DNA from: Planctomycetota bacterium
GTDB lineage: Bacteria > Planctomycetota > J058 > JAJDCP01
Reading direction: 5' to 3'
Assembly: GCA_029260765.1 (NCBI GenBank)
Contig: JAJDCP010000087.1
Coordinates: forward strand, 1-64,000
DNA: 64,000 nt
Position numbers and translations under genes: made by a program. The notes beneath the pieces are model-generated. The model had not been told where the DNA came from, made no database searches, and saw only the letters and a program-made list of their open reading frames with translations. Shown in pieces: positions 44,977 through 53,131 of the stretch; positions within the stretch are counted from its first letter, which is position 1; each line of letters starts with the position of its first letter.

Positions 44977-46312
44977 GACGTTCTCTCCCTCTCCGGACCT
45001 GGTGGACCTCGAAGGTGTCGCTGCCCACCAGCTCGTAGACGACCGCCACCTTGCCGGCGGCAGGCCGCAGCAAGCGACCGACACGCTGCACATATTCCTG
45101 GCTCCCCTGCCGCCCTCCCAGAATGATGCCGACCTCAGCGGACGGCACATCGAAGCCCTCGTTGAGCACCCGGGCGCTGACCAGGCAGCTGAGCTTGCCC
45201 TCGGCAAACAGCTGCAGGACCTCGCTGCGCTCGCGGGCGTCGATGTCGCAGGTGATCGGCATCACGCCGAAATCCCTCGCCACGCGGTAGGCCGTGGTGT
45301 TGTCTGGACTGAAGATCAGGCTGCGCTGCTCTCGATGACGCAGCAGCAGCTCGGCCAACAGCCGGCGCTTGCCCTCGATCAATCCGAGCATCGCCCGCGA
45401 GCGGCGCCAGCCTGCCATGGCGCGGCGCCCCGCCTCACTCTTCTGCATCGTGGCCGCGAAGTATTGCCAGTTCGCGGATGGGTTGCGGTCGAAGAAGTTC
45501 CTGTAGGCCTCGCTGAACGCTGCCCGCTCTGCCTCATAGAGCCTGCGCTCTTCGGTATTGAGCGCCACGGTCAAGGTCACGAGGCGCAGCGAAGCCAACC
45601 AACTCCCCACCAGCTCGGAGACATGGCACTGGTAGACCACGGGACCGACCAACTGCCTGAGCCGATCGAGGCGGACAGGATCTGTGCCGGGCGTCGCCGT
45701 CAGTCCCAGCCGCAGAGGCGCGGTGAAGAGCTCGAGTAGCGTAGAGCCCGGGCTGCCGAAGTGGTGGACCTCGTCGACGACCAACAGATCGAAGCGGTTG
45801 CCGATGCGCTCTGCCTGGATCATGCCGGAGGCATAGGTCGCTACCGTCAAGCTCGCCAGGCGCCTGTGGCCATCTCCCAGCTGCCCCACCGACCGGCCGG
45901 TTGCGGCCTCGAGCGCCCGCACCCACTGCTTCAACAGGATGCGGGTCGGCACCAGGCACAAGGTCGGGGCTGCCACGCCCGCGATCGCCGCGATCGCCGT
46001 GCGGGTCTTGCCCGCTCCGGTGGGCAGGGCGACGACACCTCGGCGCCCGCCGGCCTGCCAGGCGAGCAAGGCTGCTTCCTGGTACGGGCGCAGAGACGGG
46101 GCACTGAACTCAGGGACGTCGCCCGGGGCCGGACGGACAGAGTCTGTCACCTGCCTGCAGGCAGCCTTGATGGCCCCTCGGACCGCGCGATACATATAAC
46201 CCGGAGCCCGCCATGCGCCGACCCTGGGGTCCCAGAGGAAGCCTGGCAGGTCGAGGGAGCGCTCCGGCGCGGCCTCCAACAAGAGGGTGCCGCGGTCAAA
46301 GCTCAACTGCAT
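44963..46312 (-). CDS. XPB-type DNA helicase (SF2)
   Basis: A 449-aa superfamily 2 helicase. The short N-terminal part (residues 1-70, FLWDPRVGAWRAP) resembles the XPB damage-recognition region. Helicase motifs are LRPYQEAAL (Q region), ALPTGAGKTRTA (I), VVDEVHH (II, DExH type), GLTATP (III), ARVLNEGFDVPSAEVGI (V) and QEYVQRVGRLLRP (VI). It lies directly upstream of, and overlaps, the Bax1/DUF790 gene, the partnership known from archaea and some bacteria for nucleotide-excision-type repair. Distinct from RecG or UvrB by the DEVHH box and short size. Confidence 0.92.
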   Translation of the reverse strand: MQLSFDRGTLLLEAAPERSLDLPGFLWDPRVGAWRAPGYMYRAVRGAIKAACRQVTDSVRPAPGDVPEFSAPSLRPYQEAALLAWQAGGRRGVVALPTGAGKTRTAIAAIAGVAAPTLCLVPTRILLKQWVRALEAATGRSVGQLGDGHRRLASLTVATYASGMIQAERIGNRFDLLVVDEVHHFGSPGSTLLELFTAPLRLGLTATPGTDPVRLDRLRQLVGPVVYQCHVSELVGSWLASLRLVTLTVALNTEERRLYEAERAAFSEAYRNFFDRNPSANWQYFAATMQKSEAGRRAMAGWRRSRAMLGLIEGKRRLLAELLLRHREQRSLIFSPDNTTAYRVARDFGVMPITCDIDARERSEVLQLFAEGKLSCLVSARVLNEGFDVPSAEVGIILGGRQGSQEYVQRVGRLLRPAAGKVAVVYELVGSDTFEVHQVRRGRERLAVR

Positions 46313-46560
46313 AGTGCTCGGAACTTGGAAAACAGACCAATGTATGCTTTCGTCGCGAAGATGTCAAGCAGGGACTTAGTAAGTCGGCGTAGGCTCGGCG
46401 AGGTTTCAGGGCAAGACGGGCGAGATCCCTGCATGAGTTTGTGCCGCCACAGCAACGAATGCGTCAGGAATCTCTCTGCTGGACATGGCGGCGGACGCGG
46501 CATACCATCAAAGGGGTTGCAAATAGGAACCGTTTTGGTTCAACAATACCGGGAGACGCT

Positions 46561-46845
46561 GTGGCCTCGTTCACCATCAAGAACATTCCTCCGGAACTCC
46601 TGGAGTCGCTGCGGACTCGTGCCAGCAGAGAACGCCGAAGCCTTACGCAGGAAATCATCTATCTACTAGAAAAAGCCGCTCTCAGCGATTCCCAGGCTTC
46701 TCGGCTTCATGCCGAGAACGAAACCGAGCTGCAGTGTGCGGCATGGACAGAGCTCGCAGGCCGCTGGCGCTCCAACAAGGCCTCCGAAGACGAGATCGCG
46801 GAGATCTACGCGGCGCGTTCGCCTGGCCGCGAGGTCAACCTGTGA
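46561..46845 (+). CDS. vapB: VapB-type ribbon-helix-helix antitoxin
   Basis: A 94-aa antitoxin. The N-terminus ASFTIKNIPPELLESLRTRASRERRSLTQEIIYLLEKA is the FitA/Arc-like ribbon-helix-helix DNA-binding pattern. The C-terminal WTELAGRW...DEIAEIYAARSPGR segment resembles the toxin-binding tail. A GTG start follows GGGAG; the upstream frame is not family-like. Its stop overlaps the GTG of the toxin gene (GTGA). The complex normally represses its own promoter, expected in 46313-46560. Confidence 0.88.
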   Translation: MASFTIKNIPPELLESLRTRASRERRSLTQEIIYLLEKAALSDSQASRLHAENETELQCAAWTELAGRWRSNKASEDEIAEIYAARSPGREVNL

Positions 46846-47237
46846 GACTGCTGGACACCGACGTCTGCGTCGAGATCCTGAGAGGCAACCAAGGCGTGAT
46901 CTCTCGGCGTCGAGCTGTGACGGATGCTGTCGTCACTTCGTGGATCACAGCGTCCGAGTTGTTCTACGGCGCCGCCAAGTCCTCCTCCCCGGCAGAGAAC
47001 ACCAGGTTGGTGACCCAATTCCTCGGCACTCTGCAGATCGTGCCGATGGGTCTGTCTGCCTCGCAGCTCTTTGGCAAGGTCAAGTCCGACCTGGAACGCG
47101 CCGGGCAGAGACTCGCCGATGCTGATCTCTTGATCGGTTCAATCTGTCTGGCGCGCGCAGCCGTTCTGGTTACCGGCAATCGCCGGCACTACCAGAGGAT
47201 TCCGGGTCTTGCCATCGAGGACTGGATTCGTGGCTGA
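46842..47237 (+). CDS. vapC: VapC-type PIN-domain toxin
   Basis: A 131-aa PIN-domain ribonuclease toxin. Acidic metal ligands lie in LLDTDVCVEILRG (N-terminal Asp), ASELFYGA (Glu) and DADLLIGSICLAR (Asp), and the closing GNRRHYQRIPGLAIEDW is characteristic. It starts with GTG overlapping the antitoxin stop. All catalytic acids appear intact, so the pair should be functional. Relatives cleave initiator tRNA or rRNA. Confidence 0.92.
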   Translation: MRLLDTDVCVEILRGNQGVISRRRAVTDAVVTSWITASELFYGAAKSSSPAENTRLVTQFLGTLQIVPMGLSASQLFGKVKSDLERAGQRLADADLLIGSICLARAAVLVTGNRRHYQRIPGLAIEDWIRG

Positions 47238-47315
47238 TCGCGGAGGATGCTCCTGAGCAATTGGTGAAGATGACCGAAAAGCTGCGGCTCTATCCTGATC
47301 CAAAGGTGGCGGCCT

Positions 47316-47441
47316 GAATACCGCAGAGCCACAGCGAACGCGGAGAACCGCAGAGGAAACTCCATCACTGCGACGATCATCGGCGCAGCCATCAACGTCC
47401 AGCGCGGGCTCGGTCCGGGTCTTCTCGGCTCGAAACGGTAA
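47316..47441 (+). pseudogene. Remnant of a GxxExxY-family gene
   Basis: One frame reads EYRRATANAENRRGNS then ITATIIGAAINVQRGLGPGL before a premature TAA. This is the N-terminal signature of the small GxxExxY proteins (normally ...IIGAAIEVHRALGPGLLESAYE...). The glutamate/tyrosine core and the rest are missing, so only a ~40-codon fragment survives, next to the vapBC unit. Confidence 0.7.
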
Positions 47442-47512
47442 TGGCGTCGTGGTTCGGCCAAGCTGCCGAGGAGGGGCGTCCTCCAGACACGACCGCTGGC
47501 CCGGGAGCGTCC

Positions 47513-48856
47513 TCAGGCAGCCAACCCCTGCTGGTTCCAGTCGTTCCAGGCGGCGACCAGGTTCTGCATGGCGAGGTTGATCTGCGCGATGCGCGCGTTG
47601 CCCGCCAGCAGCCCGTCGGCCAGCTGCCTGGCCCTGGTGAGCAGAGGATCGACCTGGCCGAGCTGGCTGTTGTCGATGCCCAGTCGCTGGGTAAGGGTCC
47701 GGAGCTCACGCAACAGGGCATCCGCTTCGGCATCGCTCGGCGGAACATACGAGCTGGAGCACGATTCGACGCCCATCGCCACGGGCGCGACCTTGTCGGG
47801 CAGCTTGAACTTCACCCCTTTGGGGGCAGGTTGCTGCTCTGCTTCGGGCTGGGCATCATTGAGGATGTCCAGCGCAGCGATCCGCCCGACCTCGGCCGCA
47901 TAGAACTTCCCGTAGTTGTGTCCGCCCGGCACCCGGTGCAGCGTCACCCTCGCGTGCGGCGCCGCGGCATAGTGGCCGCAGGAGATGCAGACTCCATCCG
48001 CGTTGCCGACGAAAGAGTGCATCGTGACGTGGGCCGGCCGAAAGACAGCATTGCCGGCGAAGATCGGCAGGATCGCCTGCTCGAAAGCCTCGCGCCCGCA
48101 AGCTGCCACGACCTCGAGGATCGCGTTGTCGGTCTTGATCGTGCCGCGGCTGTGGGCCGAGACCACCAGGCGGCGGTTCTCGGCGATCGCCCGACGCATG
48201 ACCGCGGCCATCGCTTGCTGCGCCGCGCAGTTGCTGAACTGGCCCTTGGCCCGCACGCAGCTCGCGAGGTCGCCATTCTCGCGGGTGTAGCTGTAGACCA
48301 GCAGCACATCGCAGCCGACGGCGGCCTGCAGCGCGAGTCCGCCGCGCACCGCGGCCGAGGGCTTGACCCCCATCCCGTTGATGTGGACGACCCGTGGCCG
48401 CCAGTCGCCGAGCTTGACCGGCGGAGACAGCGGGCGCAGGGTGATACCCCCCGCGACCCCTTTGCTGGCGGGATCGACCACGTCCGCCAAGGCTTCGTAG
48501 CTGCCATCCGCGAGCAGGCGTACTTCCTGCACCACCGGTGCACTCGCCAGCCCGGAGATCCGGAACTGGCGGCCGTCGAGGTCCTTGTAGTCGAACGCGG
48601 AGAGCTGGTCTTCGAAGATGGCGCGTTCGATAGGCTGCCCGTCGGAGTCCTTGCCGAACGAGACCTTGTAGGAGGGCGTCGTGGACACGTAGACCTTCTT
48701 GATCTTGCCGACGTACTTCGTGTCGTCCCCCGCGTCGAACACGACGATGTTGCCCGCCTTGAACCTACCGACGCTTTGCACATCGGCGCGCTGGCCCGTG
48801 CGGAACCGAAAGAAGCGGCGCCCCGTTTTGTCGGGGGGCAGTTTGTCGTTTGCCAA
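47513..48856 (-). CDS. Serine-hydrolase-like protein of unknown function
   Basis: A 447-aa protein. The first ~120 residues are a beta-rich module (FRFRTGQRADVQSVGRFKAG, VGKIKKVYVSTTPSYKVSFG) like a Tudor/SH3 type fold. Residues ~170-330 look like an alpha/beta-hydrolase core: VVHINGMGVKP, DVLLVYSYTREN, then VVSAHSRGTIKTDNAI, with a nucleophile-elbow-like Ser-x-Ser-x-Gly near residue 235, and HRVPGGHNYGKFY as possible His. The C-terminal ~90 residues are helical. The TTG at 48856 sits 8 nt behind GGAG. No signal peptide. Architecture is reminiscent of injected or secreted lipase-like effectors, but this is inference. Confidence 0.72.
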   Translation of the reverse strand: MANDKLPPDKTGRRFFRFRTGQRADVQSVGRFKAGNIVVFDAGDDTKYVGKIKKVYVSTTPSYKVSFGKDSDGQPIERAIFEDQLSAFDYKDLDGRQFRISGLASAPVVQEVRLLADGSYEALADVVDPASKGVAGGITLRPLSPPVKLGDWRPRVVHINGMGVKPSAAVRGGLALQAAVGCDVLLVYSYTRENGDLASCVRAKGQFSNCAAQQAMAAVMRRAIAENRRLVVSAHSRGTIKTDNAILEVVAACGREAFEQAILPIFAGNAVFRPAHVTMHSFVGNADGVCISCGHYAAAPHARVTLHRVPGGHNYGKFYAAEVGRIAALDILNDAQPEAEQQPAPKGVKFKLPDKVAPVAMGVESCSSSYVPPSDAEADALLRELRTLTQRLGIDNSQLGQVDPLLTRARQLADGLLAGNARIAQINLAMQNLVAAWNDWNQQGLAA

Positions 48857-48993
48857 GAATGGGTCTCCTGTGTGGGGGACTGTGAAGCTTCCCCACACAC
48901 TAGCCAGGGATGCTCGACCCCACCAGGGAGATTCTTCGCAGGGAAGGGATGCGGCTTGGAGGGCCTTCTCCGAAGCGAGGCGGGACATGCAGC

Positions 48994-49458
48994 TTACTTT
49001 CTGCGAGGAGGTAGCTCGACTACAGTGATGTCCTCATCCGGCAGGGCGTCGAGGATGATCTGGCTGATCCTCCTCCAATCGCCGCCCGCCAGTCCGGCCC
49101 CCAACCTCGGGATGCCCAAACGGCTTCCAGAGCAGGCACCGCGCAGCCACACGAAGCAAGACCGGATGGCGTCGTAGTCCGCTTTCACACCCCGGCCACG
49201 CCAATGGAACTGCGTGTAGGCATTCACAACCGTGACCACGCCGTTCGGAATCTCGCACTCCACTGATGAGCAGGTTCCGAGCTTCGCACGGTCGCCCTTC
49301 TCGGTCCGGAGGTCCGCTTGGTAGGCCGCCGGGAATGCCTGGCGGATGACCCTGGCGATCCCCGCCCCCAGCGTGCAAAAGCAATTGCAGCCATGTACGA
49401 TCACGTCGAACCGACCCTGCTGGGCCAGGCTGATCAAATCACCAGGGACATGTTTCAT
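48994..49458 (-). CDS. Macrodomain (ADP-ribose binding) protein
   Basis: A 154-aa single macrodomain of the ALC1/TARG1-like or Appr-1''-processing type. The ADP-ribose pocket shows VIVHGCNCFCTLGAGIARVI (family: 'HGCNCxxxMGxGIA') and IPRLGAGLAGGDW (family: 'iPxiGxGlgGg'). Members bind or hydrolyse ADP-ribose esters on proteins or nucleic acids; some act as antitoxins to DarT. No DarT-like gene is adjacent. It is divergent from an alpha/beta hydrolase gene. Confidence 0.92.
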   Translation of the reverse strand: MKHVPGDLISLAQQGRFDVIVHGCNCFCTLGAGIARVIRQAFPAAYQADLRTEKGDRAKLGTCSSVECEIPNGVVTVVNAYTQFHWRGRGVKADYDAIRSCFVWLRGACSGSRLGIPRLGAGLAGGDWRRISQIILDALPDEDITVVELPPRRK

Positions 49459-49560
49459 GGATCACCACGAGCCATGCTGGAAAGGACCACTCAGTTGTAG
49501 ACTTGCGACCGAATAGGGCCACCGGCGCATCACCGGTCCAATGCATCAGGGAACATAGAC

Positions 49561-50331
49561 ATGCTGACCTGCACGATCAATGACCTCTTCCTTCGACTCT
49601 CGGCCTGGCCCCTGGCAACAGAGCAGCCGACACTCGTAATGCTGCACGGCTCGGGCAACACAGGGGTTCTGTGGGACGCTCAGATCACAGGGCTCGCTGA
49701 CATCGCCAACGTTGTCGCCGTAGACCTGCCGGGTCATGGCGGCAGCCAGGGCGCAGCCGCTGCCTCCGTCAGCGAGTATGCTGCGGGCATCGCAGCGTTG
49801 ATCCCTGCGTTGGGCATCTCGAGAGCCATCGTCTGCGGCTTGAGCCTCGGAGGCGGCATCGCTCTGCAGATGCTGCTGGACCATGCTGAGCGGGTCGCGG
49901 GAGCTGTGCTGCTGGGAACCGGAGCACGCCTACGGGTGATGCCGATGATCTTTCAGCTGATCGAGCATGACTTCGAGAGCTTCGTGCAGGGGATGCCAGG
50001 GGTGGCAGCCTCCCCGAACACCGATGCGGCTCTACTGGCGCCGCTCATGCGCTCCGTGTTGGACAACGGAGCCGAAGTCACCGCGGGCGATTTCCGGGTT
50101 TGTGACGCGTTTGATGTCATGGACCGACTCGGCGAGATCGATAGCCCGGTTCTCGTCTTGTCGGGCGATGATGACAAACTCACGCCGGCGAAGTACTCCA
50201 ACTACCTCGGCAACCAGATCGCAGGTGCGGAGCTGGTCACCCTGAGCGATGCCGGCCACCTCGCGGCAGTGGAACGACCCGACGCGGTCAATCAGGCAAT
50301 CCGCACGTGGTTGCTCGGGCTCTCCGGGTAG
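49561..50331 (+). CDS. Alpha/beta hydrolase
   Basis: A 256-aa alpha/beta-fold hydrolase. It has the oxyanion strand VMLHGSGNTGVLWD, DLPGHGGS, nucleophile elbow CGLSLGGG with Ser95, a cap region and the late acid/histidine pair LVLSGDDDKLTP (Asp203-205) and SDAGHLAAVERP (His233). The complete triad indicates an active esterase, lactonase or peptidase; substrate unknown. AGGGAA precedes the ATG. No signal peptide. Confidence 0.9.
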   Translation: MLTCTINDLFLRLSAWPLATEQPTLVMLHGSGNTGVLWDAQITGLADIANVVAVDLPGHGGSQGAAAASVSEYAAGIAALIPALGISRAIVCGLSLGGGIALQMLLDHAERVAGAVLLGTGARLRVMPMIFQLIEHDFESFVQGMPGVAASPNTDAALLAPLMRSVLDNGAEVTAGDFRVCDAFDVMDRLGEIDSPVLVLSGDDDKLTPAKYSNYLGNQIAGAELVTLSDAGHLAAVERPDAVNQAIRTWLLGLSG

Positions 50332-50441
50332 TTTCCGCCGCTGGGAGTGCGGCTTTGAGGCGGGCGCGGTTCGTGCTTCAACAGGTGTGAGCGTTGTCGC
50401 ATTGCACAAACCCACTCCATGCTCTAGCTTCCGCTGTCCAC

Positions 50442-51011
50442 TCAGCGATCGAAATCCTCCTTGGCCCGGCCCAGTTTGAAGCCGTCCGGTCGCCAGTCAC
50501 CAAGCCATGCGCCCAGATCAACGGCGTTATCGCCGTACAGGTCCTCGCCGCTCTCCAGATAGTGGACCATCCGGTCAAATCCAGGTTTGCTCCCGCAGTC
50601 CTCTGGCGGACCCGTACGGTCACCGCCGAGCAAACGGCGCTTGAAGCTCTCCTTGTTCGAGCGAACAGCGACCAGCTTGACGTCGTGGGTCCAGCAGTCG
50701 CCGAAGTCGTATAGATACTCGCACCATTCCACGACCCTCTTCCCTGTGAAGTATGTGTTGAGCTTCAGGTGGCGCGCGTCTGGCGTCGGACGATTGTACT
50801 CCTCGCCGCCTGGCAGCCCCGCGATGGGCCTCCCCTGGAGAGTGGGTGTTCGAAACTCCCACAGATGGCATTCTTGCCAGCCGAAGCTGTCCTGGATGGC
50901 CTTGTGGAGCTGGGCGAACGTGGCGGTCGTGCGGATGAGAAGCCTCCGCCAAATGCGGGGCTGGATCTCCTGCAGGGAGATCTCGAACTCGTAGTATCTT
51001 GGCATCTTCAT
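50442..51011 (-). CDS. pRiA4b ORF-3-like family protein
   Basis: A 189-aa protein of the plasmid pRiA4b ORF-3 family. Signatures are YEFEISLQEIQPRIWRRLLI, FAQLHKAIQDSFGWQECHLWEF, YLYDFGDCWTHDVKL, and CGSKPGFDRMVHYLES. The fold is known but the function is not; homologues are common on plasmids and genomic islands. TGAGG precedes the ATG at 51011, which lies only 5 bp after the abiEii stop, so it belongs to the same transcript as the toxin-antitoxin pair. Confidence 0.9.
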   Translation of the reverse strand: MKMPRYYEFEISLQEIQPRIWRRLLIRTTATFAQLHKAIQDSFGWQECHLWEFRTPTLQGRPIAGLPGGEEYNRPTPDARHLKLNTYFTGKRVVEWCEYLYDFGDCWTHDVKLVAVRSNKESFKRRLLGGDRTGPPEDCGSKPGFDRMVHYLESGEDLYGDNAVDLGAWLGDWRPDGFKLGRAKEDFDR

Positions 51012-51016
51012 GGTCC

Positions 51017-51949
51017 TCAGTCGGCCTGCTGGTCGTCGTGTGACCGTGTACTTGTGACCCAACCCCAGGTCTCGGGATTCCATTGCGCGTCCCTCGGACC
51101 GGACAGCACCGGGTCGAGAAATGAGCGCGCGGCGGCGGTCACCTCGCCCACTGTGGCCCACTGGAGTCGATCTCCCTGAGCTATCGACCTGTAGGGCGTC
51201 TCCCAAGAAGCCGGAGGGCCGGGAAGCCGCGGAGGCACGTCGTGGGTGCCGCGGAACTTGAATGTTTGCTCGAACGCCGCGCGTAGCCGCCGGGCATGGA
51301 GCGGGCCCGCGGTCGCCATGAGGGCGAGGTCCGGTAGGTCCTTCACGCGCGAGTTTGGGCGCGCGCGTGGCATCGTGTACGCGTGGAGTTTCTCCGCGAT
51401 ATGCGACTCGATAGGATACAACCGGATCGTGGGCGGAAAGATACCCGCAAACGCCAGCACGTCCTTGGCAACCCTGTCCTCGGGCTCGCCGAGGATCGGA
51501 TCGCCGAACGCGACGTCGACGCCGAATGGACGGCCGTACAGCTTGCCGGCGAGGCTGCACTCCGCGCGGAAGCGCAAGCCTTCATACTGCGTGCCTTCGT
51601 TCCGGATCTCGGGGTGCCGGTTGTCGGGCACTACAGTGAAGAACATGAAATCGCCGAGCTCGCGCCGCGCGGCTTTTCAAAGCGATTCGAGAATCGCAGC
51701 GGGCGAACCCACAACACGCAAGTCGACGTCCTTGGTCGTCCGCGCCCGCTCGAGGCGTAGCTCAACTGCAAGCCCGCCCTTCAGCGTTACTGTCTCGCCA
51801 AGCTCGATGAAGACACGGGCGAGGAAGCGGTCGAAGATGAGCAGTTGGCGCCTACGAGCCAAGCCGGTGCCCGCTAAGGTCGCCGTCCGAAGTCGCTGCT
51901 CGAGCGCCTGCTTGAACGCGGCAGCGGTGATGTACCTGCGGGTCGTCAT
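51017..51949 (-). pseudogene. abiEii: AbiEii-family nucleotidyltransferase toxin with in-frame TGA
   Basis: A type IV toxin-antitoxin nucleotidyltransferase. One frame of 311 codons is broken by a TGA at 51677-51679 (codon 91). Before it: VTLKGGLAVELRLERARTTKDVDLRV, the GG...DxDLR nucleotidyltransferase signature. After it: RARTTKD-independent but typical family blocks RAECSLAGKLYGRPFGVDVAFGD, IRLYPIESHIAEKLHAYT and NSRVKDLPDLALMA. Both sides are in the same frame, so a single change such as CGA to TGA is enough. The gene starts at an ATGA overlap with abiEi. Without readthrough the toxin is lost. Confidence 0.85.
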
Positions 51950-52530
51950 CCGTCGAGGCCTCCATGAGGGTCGAGCGCGAGGGCCACCGCGTCGAGCTCG
52001 TCTCGGACGACCAGACCGCGGTGCAGCGCAGCACGCGCGGCCTGGCGCAAGAGCCCAGGCGGGAGGTTGGCGTTGGCGCAGTCACGCAGCGTCCGCGCGG
52101 GATCAGTCGCTGGGACCGGGCCGAACCACCGCCGCTCTGCCTCAAGCACTTCACCATAGTAAAGGACGACTCCGTCCGGGACGCGGAGCCGCCGCTTCTT
52201 CCAGGAGGCCGGCAGCGTGAGATGGACCTGTGACGGGAGAATGTCCGAGAGGTCGTGCAAAGCGAGCGCGGTCTGGTTACAGAAGACGCCGGCATGCTCC
52301 GACCACAGCCAGATTTCGGTCAGATCCTCGTGATCACCCGCGGGGAAGTGGACGAGACGATACACCCCACGCCTTACACGGATCAAACGACCAGCGCCCA
52401 GGTGGTGCGCCAACAGCTGTGGCGAGTAGCCAGCTTCGGCTGCCTGCTGCGTCGTGAACATCCCTTCCTGGGCCACAGCCAGCTCAAACAGATGGTCCCA
52501 GCTGGGTGAGGTGGTGGCTGCCTCGCTCAT
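51946..52530 (-). CDS. abiEi: AbiEi-family antitoxin/transcriptional regulator
   Basis: A 194-aa protein with an N-terminal winged helix (LFELAVAQEGMFTTQQAAEAGYSPQLLAHHLGAGRLIRVRRGVYRL), the standard AbiEi pattern, followed by the C-terminal antitoxin domain (IWLWSEHAGVFCNQTALALHDLSD...). AbiEi represses its own operon and counters the AbiEii toxin. The stop overlaps the toxin start. A pair of imperfect direct repeats just upstream is a candidate operator. The antitoxin frame itself is intact. Confidence 0.88.
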   Translation of the reverse strand: MSEAATTSPSWDHLFELAVAQEGMFTTQQAAEAGYSPQLLAHHLGAGRLIRVRRGVYRLVHFPAGDHEDLTEIWLWSEHAGVFCNQTALALHDLSDILPSQVHLTLPASWKKRRLRVPDGVVLYYGEVLEAERRWFGPVPATDPARTLRDCANANLPPGLLRQAARAALHRGLVVRDELDAVALALDPHGGLDG

Positions 52531-52542
52531 CCATACAAGTTA

Positions 52543-52616
52543 AGCCAGGCTTTAGTTTTGTGCAAGCCTCCGAGCGGTCCACAACACAGACCTTTAGTCT
52601 GGCTTCAGCTTTGTGC
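52543..52616 (-). promoter_or_regulatory. Candidate AbiEi operator: two imperfect direct repeats
   Basis: AGCCAGGCTTTAGTTTTGTGC (52543-52563, first 20 bases shown in family form) recurs at 52596-52616 as AGTCTGGCTTCAGCTTTGTG-C with 17 of 21 identities, 53 bp apart (five helical turns). The first copy begins 13 bp upstream of abiEi. The spacing suits cooperative repressor binding on one face of the DNA. Confidence 0.35.
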
Positions 52617-52644
52617 CGGCTGCACAGGCCCACAGGAGGTCGCC

Positions 52645-52687
52645 ATACGGATCGGTCTCTTCGTCGGTCATAGACCGACGTTACAGG
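52645..52687 (-). repeat. Dispersed repeat family B, copy 3 (inverted)
   Basis: Read on the minus strand, this 43-bp segment begins CCTGTAACGTCGGTCTATGA and matches 24096-24138 at 36 positions, including the central CGGTCTATGACCG. It lies in the non-coding stretch between abiEi and the permease remnant. Confidence 0.65.
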
Positions 52688-52802
52688 CGGTTCTCAACAC
52701 TTCGAAGGCATGGACCAAACCTGACCGAAGACTCCGGAGAGAAGTCTCAATCAGAAGTTGACTATGTTAAGCGTTCTGGACTCGTACCTGTAACCAAGCC
52801 GG

Positions 52803-53107
52803 TTGCATCAGGACCCCGACGGCTCCCCCGTCCAGGTCTTCGCGCGCATCCTCCTGCCCTACCTGAAACCGGCCCTGTGGACAGCCGTCGGCCTGGCGTT
52901 CATGCAGTCCTTCGAGAACTACAACACCACTCTGTTCGCCATCGGCATCGAGCAGACCTTGCCGGTCTATATCGGTACGCGCATCCGCATGGGACTCAGC
53001 CCCGCCATGAACGCATTGGCGGTCCTGTTGTGCTGACGGTGGTCGGGGCGCTGGTCTGGGAGCTCTGGGGAAGGGAACAGGGTCTAAGCTCGAAGCATGG
53101 CCACTGA
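52803..53107 (+). pseudogene. C-terminal remnant of an ABC transporter permease (PotC-like)
   Basis: The frame from 52803 reads DGSPVQVFARILLPYLKPAL, WTAVGLAFMQSFENYNTTLF and IGTRIRMGLSPAMNALAVLL, the cytoplasmic EAA-like loop and last membrane segments of a spermidine/putrescine-type permease. A TGA ends it at 53036, but a +1 shift near 53030 continues LTVVGALVWELWGREQG to 53107. Both the upstream two thirds and the frame are lost. It is convergent with the kinase-like gene. Confidence 0.78.
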
Positions 53108-53131
53108 CAGGAAGTCCGGCGCCAGCGAGCC

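Noticed and set aside
48994..49458. DarG-type antitoxin of a DarT-DarG pair
   Set aside because: The macrodomain stands alone with divergent hydrolase and upstream hydrolase-like genes; no DarT-like ADP-ribosyltransferase is adjacent.
23448..51679. Genome-wide recoding of TGA as an amino acid
   Set aside because: Many intact genes here end in TGA, including deoC, pntAA, vapB and abiEi, so TGA is a normal stop.
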